From: an uncultured Collinsella sp. | Lineage (GTDB): Bacteria > Actinomycetota > Coriobacteriia > Coriobacteriales > Coriobacteriaceae | NCBI GenBank assembly: GCA_937981515.1 | Contig: CALJNY010000132.1 | Span: forward strand, 1 to 5,030 | Direction: 5' to 3' | Length of the DNA stretch: 5,030 nt | In this document: piece after piece, positions 4,706 through 5,030 of the stretch | Layout: each line of letters opens with the position of its first letter | How positions within the stretch are numbered: position 1 is the stretch's first letter | Translations under genes and position numbers: made by a program | Notes under the pieces: generated by a model | The model's database searches: none | Seen by the model: the letters and a program-made list of their open reading frames with translations, nothing else | Told to the model about the DNA's origin: nothing

Positions 4706-5030
4706 ATGGGATTCATGTCAAAGCTGCTGTCCTTTGGATCCGATAAGGACCTTAAGCGCTACTACAAGATCGTCGACCAGATCAACGGTCTTGAGCCCCA
4801 GTTTGAGAAGATGACCGAGGAGGAACTCCGCGCCCAGACCGATAAGTTCCGCGAGCGTTACGCCAACGGCGAGTCGCTCGACGACATGCTTCCCGAGGCC
4901 TTTGCCACCGTGCGCGAGGCTTCCAAGCGCATCACGGGCATGCGCCACTTTGACGTACAGCTCATCGGCGCCATGGCGCTTCATGAGGGTCATATTGCCG
5001 AGATGAAGACCGGCGAGGGCAAGACGCTCG
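4706..5030 (+). CDS. secA: Preprotein translocase motor SecA, N-terminal part (3' end outside window)
   Basis: SecA is the ATPase that pushes preproteins through the SecYEG channel. The visible 108 residues match its first nucleotide-binding domain: the amphipathic start ([16 protein letters not shown]), the [20 protein letters not shown] region, the hallmark [12 protein letters not shown], then [18 protein letters not shown], and the Walker A segment [11 protein letters not shown] at 98-108, with Lys106 and Thr107 as nucleotide-binding residues. The frame runs off the right edge with no stop codon. I place the start at ATG 4706 (MGFMSKLL), supported by AAGGAA 6 bases upstream; ATG 4685 would add seven residues (MAKKENH). 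The secreted peptide upstream would be a Sec substrate, but that is a general link and not a specific one. Identity is certain. Confidence 0.97.
   Translation, partial: MGFMSKLLSFGSDKDLKRYYKIVDQINGLEPQFEKMTEEELRAQTDKFRERYANGESLDDMLPEAFATVREASKRITGMRHFDVQLIGAMALHEGHIAEMKTGEGKTL

Overview
The window reads like a low- to mid-GC actinobacterium of class Coriobacteriia, most likely Collinsella or a close relative. This is inferred from the sequence of the first part of SecA, from a ribosomal protein L31 with a long Ala/Glu/Lys tail, and from the style of the intergenic palindromes. I could not run a database search, so the genus is an educated guess.

Layout, all genes on the + strand. Positions 1-1252 hold module 1: the C-terminal part of an ABC-2 type permease, cut by the left edge, and its ABC ATPase, packed end to start. 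A 153-base AT-richer gap (1253-1405) carries a perfect TATAAT box and a palindrome. Positions 1406-3220 hold module 2: a 604-residue protein that fuses a six-helix permease, with a large loop probably outside the cell, to its own ABC ATPase. One base after its stop codon begins a small gene for a Sec-type secreted, tyrosine-rich peptide (3222). This gene is interrupted by an in-frame TAG at 3441-3443, but the same frame continues as plausible coding sequence to a TAA at 3564-3566. A strong terminator follows 15 bases later. The cassette looks like a secreted peptide, possibly a bacteriocin or signal, with dedicated ABC exporters or self-protection pumps. The peptide may be a fresh pseudogene in this strain.

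Positions 3618-3820 are non-coding and hold two inverted repeats. From about 3821 the window is housekeeping: a good promoter, a structured leader RNA with two hairpins and a competing pairing next to the ribosome binding site, rpmE (ribosomal protein L31, zinc-binding form with a 76-residue tail), and its terminator. The 346-base gap before secA contains three palindrome-flanked units that share the core AACCnGTyCC, two of them back to back as a 67-base near-perfect hairpin. The window ends inside secA, just after the Walker A lysine and threonine of its motor domain.

How the genes may work together: the two ATPases share unusual motif spellings (APNGxGKTT, LSxGMKQQ, no Q-loop glutamine), so the two transporter modules are related. 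Their opposite G/C strand bias suggests different histories. Tight coupling of the small secreted peptide to the fused transporter suggests one functional unit, with the pump as exporter or immunity factor. The rpmE and secA genes are unrelated core neighbours.
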